From: Spirochaetota bacterium
GTDB taxonomy: Bacteria; Spirochaetota; Spirochaetia; Treponematales; Rectinemataceae
Length of the DNA stretch: 51,200 bases
Direction of reading: 5' to 3'
NCBI GenBank assembly: GCA_029778945.1
Contig: JAKPBN010000487.1
Span: 1 to 51,200 of the forward strand
The position numbers and the translations under genes are program-made. Below are positions 34,108-42,112 of this stretch, in pieces (the stretch's first letter is position 1; each line of letters opens with the position of its first letter). Under the pieces are notes generated by a model. That model saw only the letters and a program-made list of their open reading frames with translations, had not been told where the DNA came from and searched no databases.

Positions 34108-34141
34108 AGGGGAGGGGGGCTCAGGCCCCTCTCCTTTTTTT
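34108..34141 (+). terminator. Rho-independent terminator
   Basis: A 10-bp GC-rich stem (34111-34120 with 34125-34134, one G-T pair) with loop TCAG, followed directly by T7. It ends the FbpC-type operon and insulates the LacI-controlled cluster. Confidence 0.9.
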
Positions 34142-34150
34142 GCTTTGATA

Positions 34151-34162
34151 GGGAACGTTCCC
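34151..34162. promoter_or_regulatory. LacI-family operator O1
   Basis: A perfect palindrome GGGAACGTTCCC upstream of the -35 element. The same 12 bases recur at 34206-34217 (centres 55 bp apart), in the CpG-centred style of LacI/GalR operators. Confidence 0.85.
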
Positions 34163-34170
34163 AAATTCGC

Positions 34171-34199
34171 TTGCGGAAATGGCCAAGTCGTGGTATTCT
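34171..34199 (+). promoter_or_regulatory. Promoter of the lacI-type regulator and transport operon
   Basis: TTGCGG, exactly 17 bases, TATTCT. It is nested between the two operators, so repressor binding or looping would block it. Predicted start is near 34206, inside O2. Confidence 0.75.
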
Positions 34200-34205
34200 T
34201 TTTTT

Positions 34206-34217
34206 GGGAACGTTCCC
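34206..34217. promoter_or_regulatory. LacI-family operator O2
   Basis: GGGAACGTTCCC, extended to TTGGGAACGTTCCCAA, overlapping the predicted transcription start and ending ten bases before the regulator's ATG. Confidence 0.85.
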
Positions 34218-34227
34218 AATAAACGGC

Positions 34228-35268
34228 ATGAAACCAACGATCAGCATTATCGAAGTCGCCCGCCTCGCCGGGGTCTCGAAGTCCACCGTCTCCCGGGTCA
34301 TCAGCGACCGGGGGGGCTCGGTGAGCCCCAAGGCCCTGGACGCGGTCAACGCCGCCATCAAGGAGCTGGGCTATACCCGCAACGACCTGGCCGCGGGCTT
34401 CCGCACCCAGCGCAGCAATCTCATCCTCCTCATGGTGCCGGATATCGCCAATCCCTTCTGGTCCGAGATGGCCCGGGCGGCCCAGGACAGGCTCGAGGAC
34501 TCGGGCTATTCCGTCGTCGTGGGCAACACCGACTGGAGCGAGCAGAGGGAGTCCCGGTACTACGAGCTGGCCCGGTCCCGGCGCTTTGACGGCCTGATCC
34601 TCAACAGCGTGACCGACAATATCGCGGCCATCTCAGACATGGGCCTCCCCGCCGTCCTGATAGGCGAGCGGGCCCTGGTCCAGGACATAGACACCACGGG
34701 CACCGATACCCGGGTGGCGACCCGCACGGCCCTGGACTATCTCTGGGACACGGGACACCGGCGCATAGCCATAGCGACCACCGAGCATGGGAGCGAGCGC
34801 TTCCTTTCCCTGCGCCGGAAGACCCACGCGGACTTCCTGGCCGAGCGCGGCCTGGCCCCAGGCTCGGGCCTGGCCTTCTCGGTCAAGCTCTCCGAGGAGG
34901 GCGGCAGGGACCTTGTCCGGGAGGTCCTGGCCCTGCCGGACTGGAGGGCCAAGGTGGACTCCATCCTCTGCGGCAACGACCTTTTGGCCGTCTCGGCCAT
35001 CGCGGCCTTCCTCGAGGCAGGGGTCGTCCCGGGCCGGGACATCTCGATCGTGGGCATGGACGACATCCCCGCGGCGGCCCATTGCCGGCCGGGGCTCACC
35101 ACAATCCGCAAGCCCCGGTCCTTGATCGGGACCACGGCGGTGGACCTTCTCCTGGAGCGCTTGGGAAACCCCGAGCTCCCGGCCCGGTCGAGGCTTTACC
35201 CGGGGGAGCTGGTGGTCAGGGAGAGCGTAGCCGACAGGACTGGAAGCGCAAGGGAGGCAGGGGCATGA
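34228..35268 (+). CDS. LacI/GalR-family transcriptional regulator
   Basis: A 346-residue repressor. The N-terminal HTH is ISIIEVARLAGVSKSTVSRV, followed by the hinge LGYTRNDLAAGFRTQRSNLI. A ligand-binding domain spans about residues 60-335 (LMVPDIANPFWSEMARAAQD; GHRRIAIATTE; DSILCGNDLLAVSAI; SIVGMDDIPAAAHCRPGLTT). The ATG at 34228 was chosen because a longer in-frame TTG start coincides with the -35 box. The leader is very short and has no clear ribosome binding site. The two operators flanking its promoter imply autoregulation and control of the downstream genes, which it overlaps by ATGA. Confidence 0.93.
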   Translation: MKPTISIIEVARLAGVSKSTVSRVISDRGGSVSPKALDAVNAAIKELGYTRNDLAAGFRTQRSNLILLMVPDIANPFWSEMARAAQDRLEDSGYSVVVGNTDWSEQRESRYYELARSRRFDGLILNSVTDNIAAISDMGLPAVLIGERALVQDIDTTGTDTRVATRTALDYLWDTGHRRIAIATTEHGSERFLSLRRKTHADFLAERGLAPGSGLAFSVKLSEEGGRDLVREVLALPDWRAKVDSILCGNDLLAVSAIAAFLEAGVVPGRDISIVGMDDIPAAAHCRPGLTTIRKPRSLIGTTAVDLLLERLGNPELPARSRLYPGELVVRESVADRTGSAREAGA

Positions 35269-36188
35269 TAGCCGCGGCAAGAATACGAAAAGGGCCGGGC
35301 CTCCTGTCCCGGATAGGCCGGGACTGGTTCCTCTATGTCCTCCTCATCCCCGCCCTCTGCTATTTTACGGTCTTCCATATCCTCCCCATCCTGGGGATGA
35401 AGATGGCCTTCCAGGACTTCCGCCTCGTGGGGCCCAGCAAGTTCGTGGGACTCAAGCACTTTGGCATCCTCTTTTCCTCCCCGGCCTTCTACACGGTCCT
35501 CGCCAACACCCTCATCCTCTCGGCGATGAAGATCATCCTCTTCTTTCCCTTGCCCATCATCTTCGCCCTCATGGTCAACGAAGTCAGGGTCGGGGCCTTG
35601 CGCAAGCTCACCCAGGCCGTGGCCTACCTGCCGCACTTCCTGTCCTGGGTCGCCATAGCGGGGATCTGGATCGCCTTCCTCTCTCCCACCACGGGCGGGG
35701 CCAACCAGGCCCGGGGCTTCCTGGGCCTGCCGCCCCTGGACTTCATGACGAGCAAGGCCCACATCCGCTGGGTCCTCTTCGCCTCGGAGACCTGGAGGAG
35801 CCTGGGCTGGGACTCCATCATCTATCTGGCCGCCCTCATGCGGATCAGCCCCAGCCTCTACGAGTCGGCCGAGATGGATGGGGCCTCGGCGCCCCAGAAG
35901 ATGCTCTATATCACCCTGCCCGAGCTCGTCCCCACGATGGTGACGGTCTTCATCCTCAACCTGGGCTTCTTCATGAACGCCGGCTTCGACCAGGTCTTCA
36001 ACATGATGAACGACTCCGTGATCAGCGTGGTCGACATCCTCGATACCTATGTCTATAGGATAGGACTCGTCAATATGCAGTACTCCGTATCCACGGCGGC
36101 CAGCCTCTTCAAAGGCGTCATCGGACTCATCCTCATCCTGTCCACCCATGTCGCGGCCAAGAAGACCACGGGAAAGGGGCTTTGGTGA
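35265..36188 (+). CDS. Oligosaccharide ABC transporter permease, LplB type (second system)
   Basis: A 307-residue polytopic permease. TM1 at about 23-42 (FLYVLLIPALCYFTVFHI) leads to the LplB hallmark HILPILGMKMAFQDFRLVG. The EAA loop is ESAEMDGASAPQKMLYITLP. The ATG overlaps the LacI stop (ATGA) and has GGGAGG upstream; a longer frame lies inside the regulator gene. It is the first transporter gene of the cluster that also encodes citrate-lyase-like and ADP-ribosylglycohydrolase-like proteins. No ATPase is encoded nearby. Confidence 0.92.
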   Translation: MIAAARIRKGPGLLSRIGRDWFLYVLLIPALCYFTVFHILPILGMKMAFQDFRLVGPSKFVGLKHFGILFSSPAFYTVLANTLILSAMKIILFFPLPIIFALMVNEVRVGALRKLTQAVAYLPHFLSWVAIAGIWIAFLSPTTGGANQARGFLGLPPLDFMTSKAHIRWVLFASETWRSLGWDSIIYLAALMRISPSLYESAEMDGASAPQKMLYITLPELVPTMVTVFILNLGFFMNAGFDQVFNMMNDSVISVVDILDTYVYRIGLVNMQYSVSTAASLFKGVIGLILILSTHVAAKKTTGKGLW

Positions 36189-37087
36189 TGGGCCGCCGCG
36201 TGAGAGCTTCCCTCGGGGACAGGGTCTTCCGGGCCCTTATCATGGTTATCCTCCTGGCCATAGCGGCGATCATCCTCGTCCCCATCCTCAACCTCCTCGC
36301 CCTCTCCCTCTCCGACCCGAGGCGGGTGCCGGAGTTGTCGGGCCTGGATGTCCTCCCCAAGGGCTTCTCCCTCATCGTCTACAAGGTCCTGGCCGCCAAC
36401 CGCTTCTTCATGCAGTCCATCCTCAACTCGGTCTTCATCACCGTGGTGGGCACGCTGATCAACCTCGCGGCCACGGCCATGGCCGCCTACGCCCTGACCC
36501 GCCCCGGCCTGCCCGGGAAGCGCCTGTTCATGCTCATCGTCATCGTCATCATGGTCTTCGAGCCCGGGATAGTCCCGGAGTACCTCGTGGTCAAGAAGGT
36601 CGGCCTCATGAACTCCATGTGGGCCGTCATCCTCTACAAGGCCGTCAACGTCTACTATCTGATCATCCTCATGCGCTTCTTCGAGGAGGTCCCTCCCTCC
36701 TTCATCGAGGCCGCCCGGGTAGACGGGGCCGGCCATGGGACCATTCTCCGAAAAATCATGCTGCCCCTCTCCAAGTCGGCCATGGCGACCCTCGCCCTAT
36801 TCTACGGTGTTATGCATTGGAACGAGTATTTCCGGGCGAGCATCTACCTGAACGACCCCAACAAGTATCCCCTCCAGCTCATCCTGCGCCAGTTCGTGGT
36901 CCTGGACGACACCTCGGCCCTCATCGGCGCGGGAACCCTGTACAGCTATGACGAAGCCGCCCGCTTAAGCTACGCCGCCCTGAGGGCGGGGACGATAATT
37001 GTCTCCATTATACCGGTGCTCATGCTCTATCCCCTGATCCTGAAGTACTACACTCGCGGGGTCATGGAGGGTGGAGTCAAGGAATAG
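36188..37087 (+). CDS. Oligosaccharide ABC transporter permease, YtcP/LplC type (second system)
   Basis: A 299-residue partner permease with six membrane segments; the EAA loop is EAARVDGAGHGTILRKIMLP and the ending YYTRGVMEGGVKE is typical of YtcP/LplC. The ATG overlapping the upstream TGA was preferred over in-frame TTG and GTG codons just before it, because AAGGGG then lies seven bases upstream. It forms the channel with the preceding LplB-type protein. Confidence 0.92.
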   Translation: MGRRVRASLGDRVFRALIMVILLAIAAIILVPILNLLALSLSDPRRVPELSGLDVLPKGFSLIVYKVLAANRFFMQSILNSVFITVVGTLINLAATAMAAYALTRPGLPGKRLFMLIVIVIMVFEPGIVPEYLVVKKVGLMNSMWAVILYKAVNVYYLIILMRFFEEVPPSFIEAARVDGAGHGTILRKIMLPLSKSAMATLALFYGVMHWNEYFRASIYLNDPNKYPLQLILRQFVVLDDTSALIGAGTLYSYDEAARLSYAALRAGTIIVSIIPVLMLYPLILKYYTRGVMEGGVKE

Positions 37088-37101
37088 CGAGGAGGTCACC
37101 C

Positions 37102-38529
37102 GTGAAGATGCGAAGATTCGCCTGCGCGGTCCTGGTTCTGGTCTTTGCCCTGGCATGCCTGGGCGGACTCTCGGCCCAGCCCAAGGTCCGTTTCCTGATG
37201 AAGGATTTTGACGCCGATCCCAACATCGCCGCCTTTATCGACCTGGTCGAGAAGGGGATGGCCGCCGCCGGCACCCCGGTCAAGATCGAGGTCCTCAAGA
37301 CCCCGGCGGGCGACTATGCCCAGAAGGTCGCCCTCATGGTCATGTCCGGGGACATCCCCGACCTCATCTACTTCCAGGGCGGGGATGACAAGCTCTCCTC
37401 CCAGGGGGTCCTCGAGGACCTGACTCCCTATGTCGCCAAGTCCAAGTACATCAAGAGCCTCATGGACGCCCACAGCGCCACCCGGCTCGCCAACTACCCC
37501 TACCTCCTCTGGCTGGCCCCCCCCAGGGTCAGGGCTCCCGTGATGAGGAAGGACTGGTTCGAGTCCCTCCCCTCGGCCAAGGCCGTCCAGGCCAACCCCA
37601 CGGTCGACACCTGGTATGCCCTCTTCAAGGACCTGGTCGCCAAGAAGGGCGCCAAATTCGGCATCTCCATCACCGGCGCCACCAACGGCGTCGAGGAGCT
37701 CGACGCCATATTCGACGGGGCCTTTGGCAACACCTCCACCTGGATGAAGGGCGCCGACGGCAAGTGGGCCTATGCCAGGGTCTCGGCCAGCGAGAAGGCC
37801 AAGCTCGAGTTCTACGCCAAGCTCTACAAGGAAGGCCTCCTGGATCCTGAGTACCTGACCAAGAAGTGGGACTCCAAGGAGCAGGTCTTCTATGAGGGCA
37901 AGGCGGGAGTCATCCCCGGCGTGGCCCCCGGCTCGGTCGACGTCTACGCGAACAAGATGCAGAAGGCCCAGGGCACGGACATCGTGGCCCTCCCCCCCGC
38001 CAAGGGCAAGGCCCAGGGCCTCACGCCCTTTGTGGATGTGACCAAGGAGCCCCGGGGCTTCGCGATCTCCTCGACCTCGAAGGTCAAGGCCCAGGCCTTC
38101 GCCATCCTCGACTTCATGTGGAGCCCCGCGGGCCTCAAGCTCGCCAAGCTCGGCATCCCCGGCGTCCACTCCATCGACGACGGCAAGCAGTACGTCCTCA
38201 CCGACAAGTATCCTGAGTGGCCCATCGGCTGGTTCGGGGACTCCCTCAATGGCTTTAACCCCGACAAGCCCCTCTCCAGGCCCATCATGAACAAGTCGGC
38301 GATCGACGCCGGAGCCCTGGCCAAGAAGTACATGCTCCCGGACCACAACTTCCTCATGCCCGAGCAGTATGTGACCAACTGGGACGCCATGACCAACCTC
38401 TACAAGGAGTATGTGGCGGACATCGTGACCGGCAAGAAGCCCATCTCCGCCTTCGACGAGTTTGTCGACAAGTGGAACAAGGCCGGCGGCGTCGACGTGA
38501 CCAAGTACGCCAACACCGTCCTCAAGTAG
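37102..38529 (+). CDS. Extracellular oligosaccharide-binding protein (second LplB/YtcP system)
   Basis: A 475-residue family-1 solute-binding protein. Signal peptide at residues 1-25 (FACAVLVLVFALACLGGLSA), cleaved probably before QPK; the Cys at 19 is not in a good lipobox. The hallmark YAQKVALMVMSGDIPDLIYF appears near residue 72. Family members bind oligosaccharides; the ligand cannot be read from sequence. The start is GTG with GGAGG six bases upstream. It is followed by element C and then the ADP-ribosylglycohydrolase-like gene. Confidence 0.9.
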   Translation: MKMRRFACAVLVLVFALACLGGLSAQPKVRFLMKDFDADPNIAAFIDLVEKGMAAAGTPVKIEVLKTPAGDYAQKVALMVMSGDIPDLIYFQGGDDKLSSQGVLEDLTPYVAKSKYIKSLMDAHSATRLANYPYLLWLAPPRVRAPVMRKDWFESLPSAKAVQANPTVDTWYALFKDLVAKKGAKFGISITGATNGVEELDAIFDGAFGNTSTWMKGADGKWAYARVSASEKAKLEFYAKLYKEGLLDPEYLTKKWDSKEQVFYEGKAGVIPGVAPGSVDVYANKMQKAQGTDIVALPPAKGKAQGLTPFVDVTKEPRGFAISSTSKVKAQAFAILDFMWSPAGLKLAKLGIPGVHSIDDGKQYVLTDKYPEWPIGWFGDSLNGFNPDKPLSRPIMNKSAIDAGALAKKYMLPDHNFLMPEQYVTNWDAMTNLYKEYVADIVTGKKPISAFDEFVDKWNKAGGVDVTKYANTVLK

Positions 38530-38551
38530 AGAGAAGACATCTAGCTACGGA

Positions 38552-38707
38552 GCCACAGAGGCACAGAGACACAGAGACACAGAAGGGAGAATAGGAAGAG
38601 AAGGATTTTATGTTGAGAGTTAGGATGAGGTGAGATCACCCTTTCCAGACTTAGCTTTCATCAATCCTCCCTGTGTCCTCTGTGGCTAAACTCTGTGTCT
38701 CTGTGGT
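38552..38707 (+). repeat. Interspersed inverted-repeat element (copy C)
   Basis: The left arm starts GCCACAGAG (38552-38560) and continues with CACAGAG units. The right side has CTCTGTGGC (38678-38686) and a second CTCTGTGTCTCTGTGG (38691-38706). The arms can fold into a long hairpin around an AT-richer centre. It lacks the GCCGAAGGC core of copies A and D. It sits 23 bases after a binding-protein stop. Confidence 0.8.
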
Positions 38708-38759
38708 TGCATTTTCCCTTTTTATCATTTTGTACTAATTGTCGGATTATGGAGTTGAC

Positions 38760-40880
38760 ATGGCCATCCAGGCGGACTATCTCGAGCGAGTGTATGCGGG
38801 TTTCCTTGGCAAGAACGTGGGCATCAGGCTTGGCGCCCCCGTCGAGCCTGCCATCTGGACCTACGAGCGGATCCGGGAGATCTACGGGGACGTGAAGGGC
38901 TATCTCAAGCCCTGGCGCAATTTCGCCGCCGATGACGACGCCAATGGACCGGTCTTCTTTGTCCGCCCCCTCCTCGAGGGGGATCCGACGGCTGAGCTCA
39001 GGCCCCTCGATGTGGAGAAGGCCTGGCTCGAGTACAGCCGGGAAGGGGTGGGCATGTTCTGGTGGGGGGGCTATGGCCGCTCGACCGAGCACACGGCCTA
39101 CCTCAACATCAAGTCGGGCATCCATGCCCCCGAGTCCGGCTCCATCGCGCGCAACGGGGCCGTGGTCGCCGAGCAGATCGGCGGCCAGATCTTTATCGAC
39201 ACCTGGGGCCTCGTCTGGCCCCGCCGGCCCGACAAGGCCGCCCACTATGCGGCCACCGCCGCCTCGGTCTCCCACGACGGGGATGGCCTCGAGGGCGCCC
39301 GCTTTATCGCTGCCTGCATCGCCGCCGCCTTTGAAGAGCAGACGGTCGCCTCCGTGGTCCAGAAAGGCCTGGCCCAGCTGACTCCAGGCTCGACCTACGA
39401 GGCGGTGGCCAAGGCCGTGATCGCCTTTCACGCCAAGGCCCCCGGGGATTGGCGGGCCTGCCAGGAATACCTGATCGCCGAATGGGGCTACGACCGCTAC
39501 CCCGGCCTCTGCCACATGATCCCCAACGCCGGGGTCTGCGTCCTCGCCCTCCTCTACGGCGAGGGCAGCTTTGCCCGGACCGTGGAGATCGCCACCATGT
39601 GCGGCTGGGACACGGACTGCAATGCCGGCAACGTGGGCTGCATCGCCGGGGTCCTCTACGGCCTGTCATCGATTCCGGCGCATTACCGGGATCCCATCAA
39701 CGATGGAATAGTCCTGTCGGGCATCTCCGGCAGCCTCAATATCCTCGATATTCCCACCTTTTGCCGCCGCCTTGCCGCCGTGGGCTATCGCCTGGCCGGT
39801 GAGGCCGTCCCTTCCGGCCTGGCCGCCGCCCTGGCCTCGGGGGATGGGGAAAGGGCCTTCAACTTTGACTTCGCCCTCCCGGGCTCGACCCACAACCTCC
39901 GCGTATCGGATCCGGCCAACTTTGCCGTCGTCCATCGGCCGGGGGAGGGCTCGGATGGCGGAAACGCCCTGGAGTTCCGCTTCGACCGCCTCCTCCGGGA
40001 GGCCACGGGCACCCTCTTCTACAAGCCCTACTACAAGAGATCGGACTTTGACGATGAGCGCTACAGCCCGACCTTCGCCCCCACCGTCAGGCCGGGGATG
40101 GAGGTCCGCATCGTCTTCCGCCTCGAGAGCTGGGAGGGCCAGAAGATCGGGGTCGAAGGCTATGCCCGGTCCAGCGCCACCGGCGCGATAATTCCCGCCT
40201 CGGCCATGGTCTTCCCCCGGCCCGGGGATGTCCAGGTCCTGGAATTCACCGTGCCCGAGGTCGGCGGCGCCCAGGTCGACGAGCTGGGGCTCAGGATCAT
40301 GGGCTTTACCGGGGCCGGCAAGCGGGACTCGGGCCGCCTCCTCGTGGACAGCTTCCATATAGGCGGTAAGGCGCGTTATACGATTGATATGGCTCGCCAG
40401 TCCGTCGACTTTGGCTGCGTGACGCCCTTTTCCCATGACCACGGCTCCTGGGCCCTCGAGGGCGGACGCCTGCGCCTCATGAGCCACGAGGCCGCGGCCT
40501 CCTATACGGGCGGCCATGGGGTGGGGGACCAGAGGATCAAGGCCAGGCTCAGCCCACTGGCTGGCCACAGCCACCTTCTGGGTCTGCGATGCAAGGGCGC
40601 GATGAGCGGCTACTTTGCCGGTTTCGATGCCCCTGGCCGGGTCGCCATCTACCGCAAGGATTTTGGCGTCACGCGCCTGGCCGAGGGACCCTGTGCCTGG
40701 GCCTTGGGTGGGGACTACGAGCTTTCCTTCGAGGCGATCGGGGACAGGCTTGTCCTCGCCCTGGACGGCAAGCCCGTCCTGGAGGCTAGGGACCAGGCCC
40801 ATGCCGAGGGCATGGTGGGCTGCGGCTGCCTTGGTCCTGCCCGGGCCCTCTATGGGCCTTTCCAGGTGGAGGAGCTTTGA
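38760..40880 (+). CDS. ADP-ribosylglycohydrolase-family protein with C-terminal beta-sandwich region
   Basis: A 706-residue protein without a signal peptide. Residues 1-340 have the ARH fold: ERVYAGFLGKNVGIRLGAPV, NFAADDDANGPVF, ETVA-like MCGWDTDCNAGNVGCIAGVL. In typical ARHs the first metal motif is G-D-A-x-G; here that Asp is lost (GIRLGAPVE), while the DDD and DTDCN motifs remain, so activity may be altered. Residues about 360-706 are unrelated and look like two beta-sandwich (carbohydrate-binding or LamG-like) modules. ATG with GGAG six bases upstream was preferred over an upstream TTG. Its stop overlaps the CitDE start (TGATG). A ribosyl- or other glycosidase in this sugar operon is likely. 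Confidence 0.82.
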   Translation: MAIQADYLERVYAGFLGKNVGIRLGAPVEPAIWTYERIREIYGDVKGYLKPWRNFAADDDANGPVFFVRPLLEGDPTAELRPLDVEKAWLEYSREGVGMFWWGGYGRSTEHTAYLNIKSGIHAPESGSIARNGAVVAEQIGGQIFIDTWGLVWPRRPDKAAHYAATAASVSHDGDGLEGARFIAACIAAAFEEQTVASVVQKGLAQLTPGSTYEAVAKAVIAFHAKAPGDWRACQEYLIAEWGYDRYPGLCHMIPNAGVCVLALLYGEGSFARTVEIATMCGWDTDCNAGNVGCIAGVLYGLSSIPAHYRDPINDGIVLSGISGSLNILDIPTFCRRLAAVGYRLAGEAVPSGLAAALASGDGERAFNFDFALPGSTHNLRVSDPANFAVVHRPGEGSDGGNALEFRFDRLLREATGTLFYKPYYKRSDFDDERYSPTFAPTVRPGMEVRIVFRLESWEGQKIGVEGYARSSATGAIIPASAMVFPRPGDVQVLEFTVPEVGGAQVDELGLRIMGFTGAGKRDSGRLLVDSFHIGGKARYTIDMARQSVDFGCVTPFSHDHGSWALEGGRLRLMSHEAAASYTGGHGVGDQRIKARLSPLAGHSHLLGLRCKGAMSGYFAGFDAPGRVAIYRKDFGVTRLAEGPCAWALGGDYELSFEAIGDRLVLALDGKPVLEARDQAHAEGMVGCGCLGPARALYGPFQVEEL

Positions 40881-42112
40881 TGGAGGAGTCGCCGGGCGGG
40901 GGCGCCAGCTTTTCCGCCGGCACCCGGTCCAAGGGTGACTGCCTCGTCTCCTGGCGGCCCGGCAAGGACGGGCTAAGGCTCTGCCTTGAGTCGTCCGTAG
41001 CCCCCCTTTTCGGGCGGCTTATCCGGGAGACCGCGGCCGCCGAGGCCCATCGCCTTGGGGCAGGGGGCGAGCTGTCCATCTTCGATGACGGGGCCCTGGA
41101 CTATGTGGTGGCCGCCAGGGTTGAGGCGGCCCTGAGGGCCGGGGGCCTCCAGGCTCCGCTCCACGGCGTTCCCTCCGGCCCTCGGTCTTGCCCTCAGCTC
41201 AGCCCCGAGGTCCTGGCGGACCGGAAGTCCCGGCCCAGGCGCTCGCGCCTCTATATACCGGGCAACCAGCCCGAGTTGGCCATCAACTCGGGGCTTTTCC
41301 GCGCCGACTGCATCCTCCTCGACCTGGAGGACTCGGTGGCCCTGGACCGTAAGACCGAGGCGAGGATACACCTCAGGCGCCTCCTGGCCTGTCATCGCTC
41401 TTTCCTTCGCGATTCCGAGATAGCCGTCAGGGTCAATCCCCTGGCCTCTCCGGCGGGACTGGCCGATCTTGCGGAGCTCGTGCCGGTCAGGCCAGAGGTC
41501 CTCGTCCTGCCCAAGTGCGAGTCCGCCGAGGATGTCCGGGCCTGGGACAGGGAAGTCGGCCGCCTCGAGGCCCAGGCCGGCCTTCCTGAGGGGGGCATTC
41601 TCTTTATGCCCCTCGTGGAGACGGCCGTGGGCCTCAGCCGGGCCACCCAGATCGCCGCCGCGAGTCCGCGCAACGTGGCCCTCTGCTTTGGGGCCGAGGA
41701 CTACCGCCGGGACCTGGGGGTCGAGGCCGGCCCCGCCGAGGAGGAGACCGCCGTGGCCCGGGGCCTGGTGGTCCTGGCCGCGCGGGCGGCGGGCATCGAG
41801 GCCCAGGACTCGGTCTTTTCCCGGATCGAGGACGAGGCAGGACTTGAGGCCTCGGCCCGTCGGGCCAGGGCCCTGGGCTTCCAGGGCAAGGGCATCCTCC
41901 ACCCCGGCCAGATCGAAACTGTGCATCGCGTCTTCTCACCCAGCCCGGCCGAGATCGCCGGGGCGAGGAGGGTGGTGGAGGCCCTTGCGAGGGCCGAGGC
42001 CGAGGGGCGCGGCGTGGCTTCCCTCGATGGGCTTATGATAGACGCCCCGGTCGCGGCCCGGGCCAGGCGGGTCCTGGCCATGGCCGGATCCCTAGGCAGG
42101 AACAAGGCATGA
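40880..42112 (+). CDS. CitD-CitE fusion: citrate lyase acyl carrier domain plus beta-subunit (aldolase) domain
   Basis: A 410-residue protein joining two citrate lyase subunits. Residues about 10-95 match CitD, the acyl carrier: AGTRSKGDCLV, LESSVAPLFGRLIRET, FDDGALDYVVAARVEAAL. In CitD the prosthetic group is carried by Ser in AGTLES; here the Ser is one position earlier (AGTRS) and Lys occupies the usual place. Residues about 120-400 are CitE/HpcH aldolase: RSRLYIPGNQPELAINSG, ADCILLDLEDSVALDRKTEA, IAVRVNPL, VLPKCESAEDV, CFGAEDYRRDLGV and GILHPGQIETVHRVF; metal-ligand Glu and Asp are retained. It overlaps CitF by ATGA. It would cleave a citryl- or related acyl-thioester to acetyl-carrier plus an oxoacid. 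Confidence 0.88.
   Translation: MEESPGGGASFSAGTRSKGDCLVSWRPGKDGLRLCLESSVAPLFGRLIRETAAAEAHRLGAGGELSIFDDGALDYVVAARVEAALRAGGLQAPLHGVPSGPRSCPQLSPEVLADRKSRPRRSRLYIPGNQPELAINSGLFRADCILLDLEDSVALDRKTEARIHLRRLLACHRSFLRDSEIAVRVNPLASPAGLADLAELVPVRPEVLVLPKCESAEDVRAWDREVGRLEAQAGLPEGGILFMPLVETAVGLSRATQIAAASPRNVALCFGAEDYRRDLGVEAGPAEEETAVARGLVVLAARAAGIEAQDSVFSRIEDEAGLEASARRARALGFQGKGILHPGQIETVHRVFSPSPAEIAGARRVVEALARAEAEGRGVASLDGLMIDAPVAARARRVLAMAGSLGRNKA

Noticed and set aside
34171-34227. In-frame upstream TTG start for the LacI-type regulator
   Set aside because: The TTG is the -35 element of the promoter; the HTH begins just after the ATG at 34228.
32838-34361. Long minus-strand frame (about 500 codons) opposite the FbpC-type ATPase
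   Set aside because: It is antisense to a gene with complete ATPase motifs; its composition (Gly, His, Asp, Leu-rich) is the usual shadow in high-G+C DNA.
38552-38707. Possible CRISPR array because of repeated CACAGAG units
   Set aside because: Units are only 7-9 bases, adjacent without unique spacers, and are mirrored by CTCTGTG on the other side; no cas genes.
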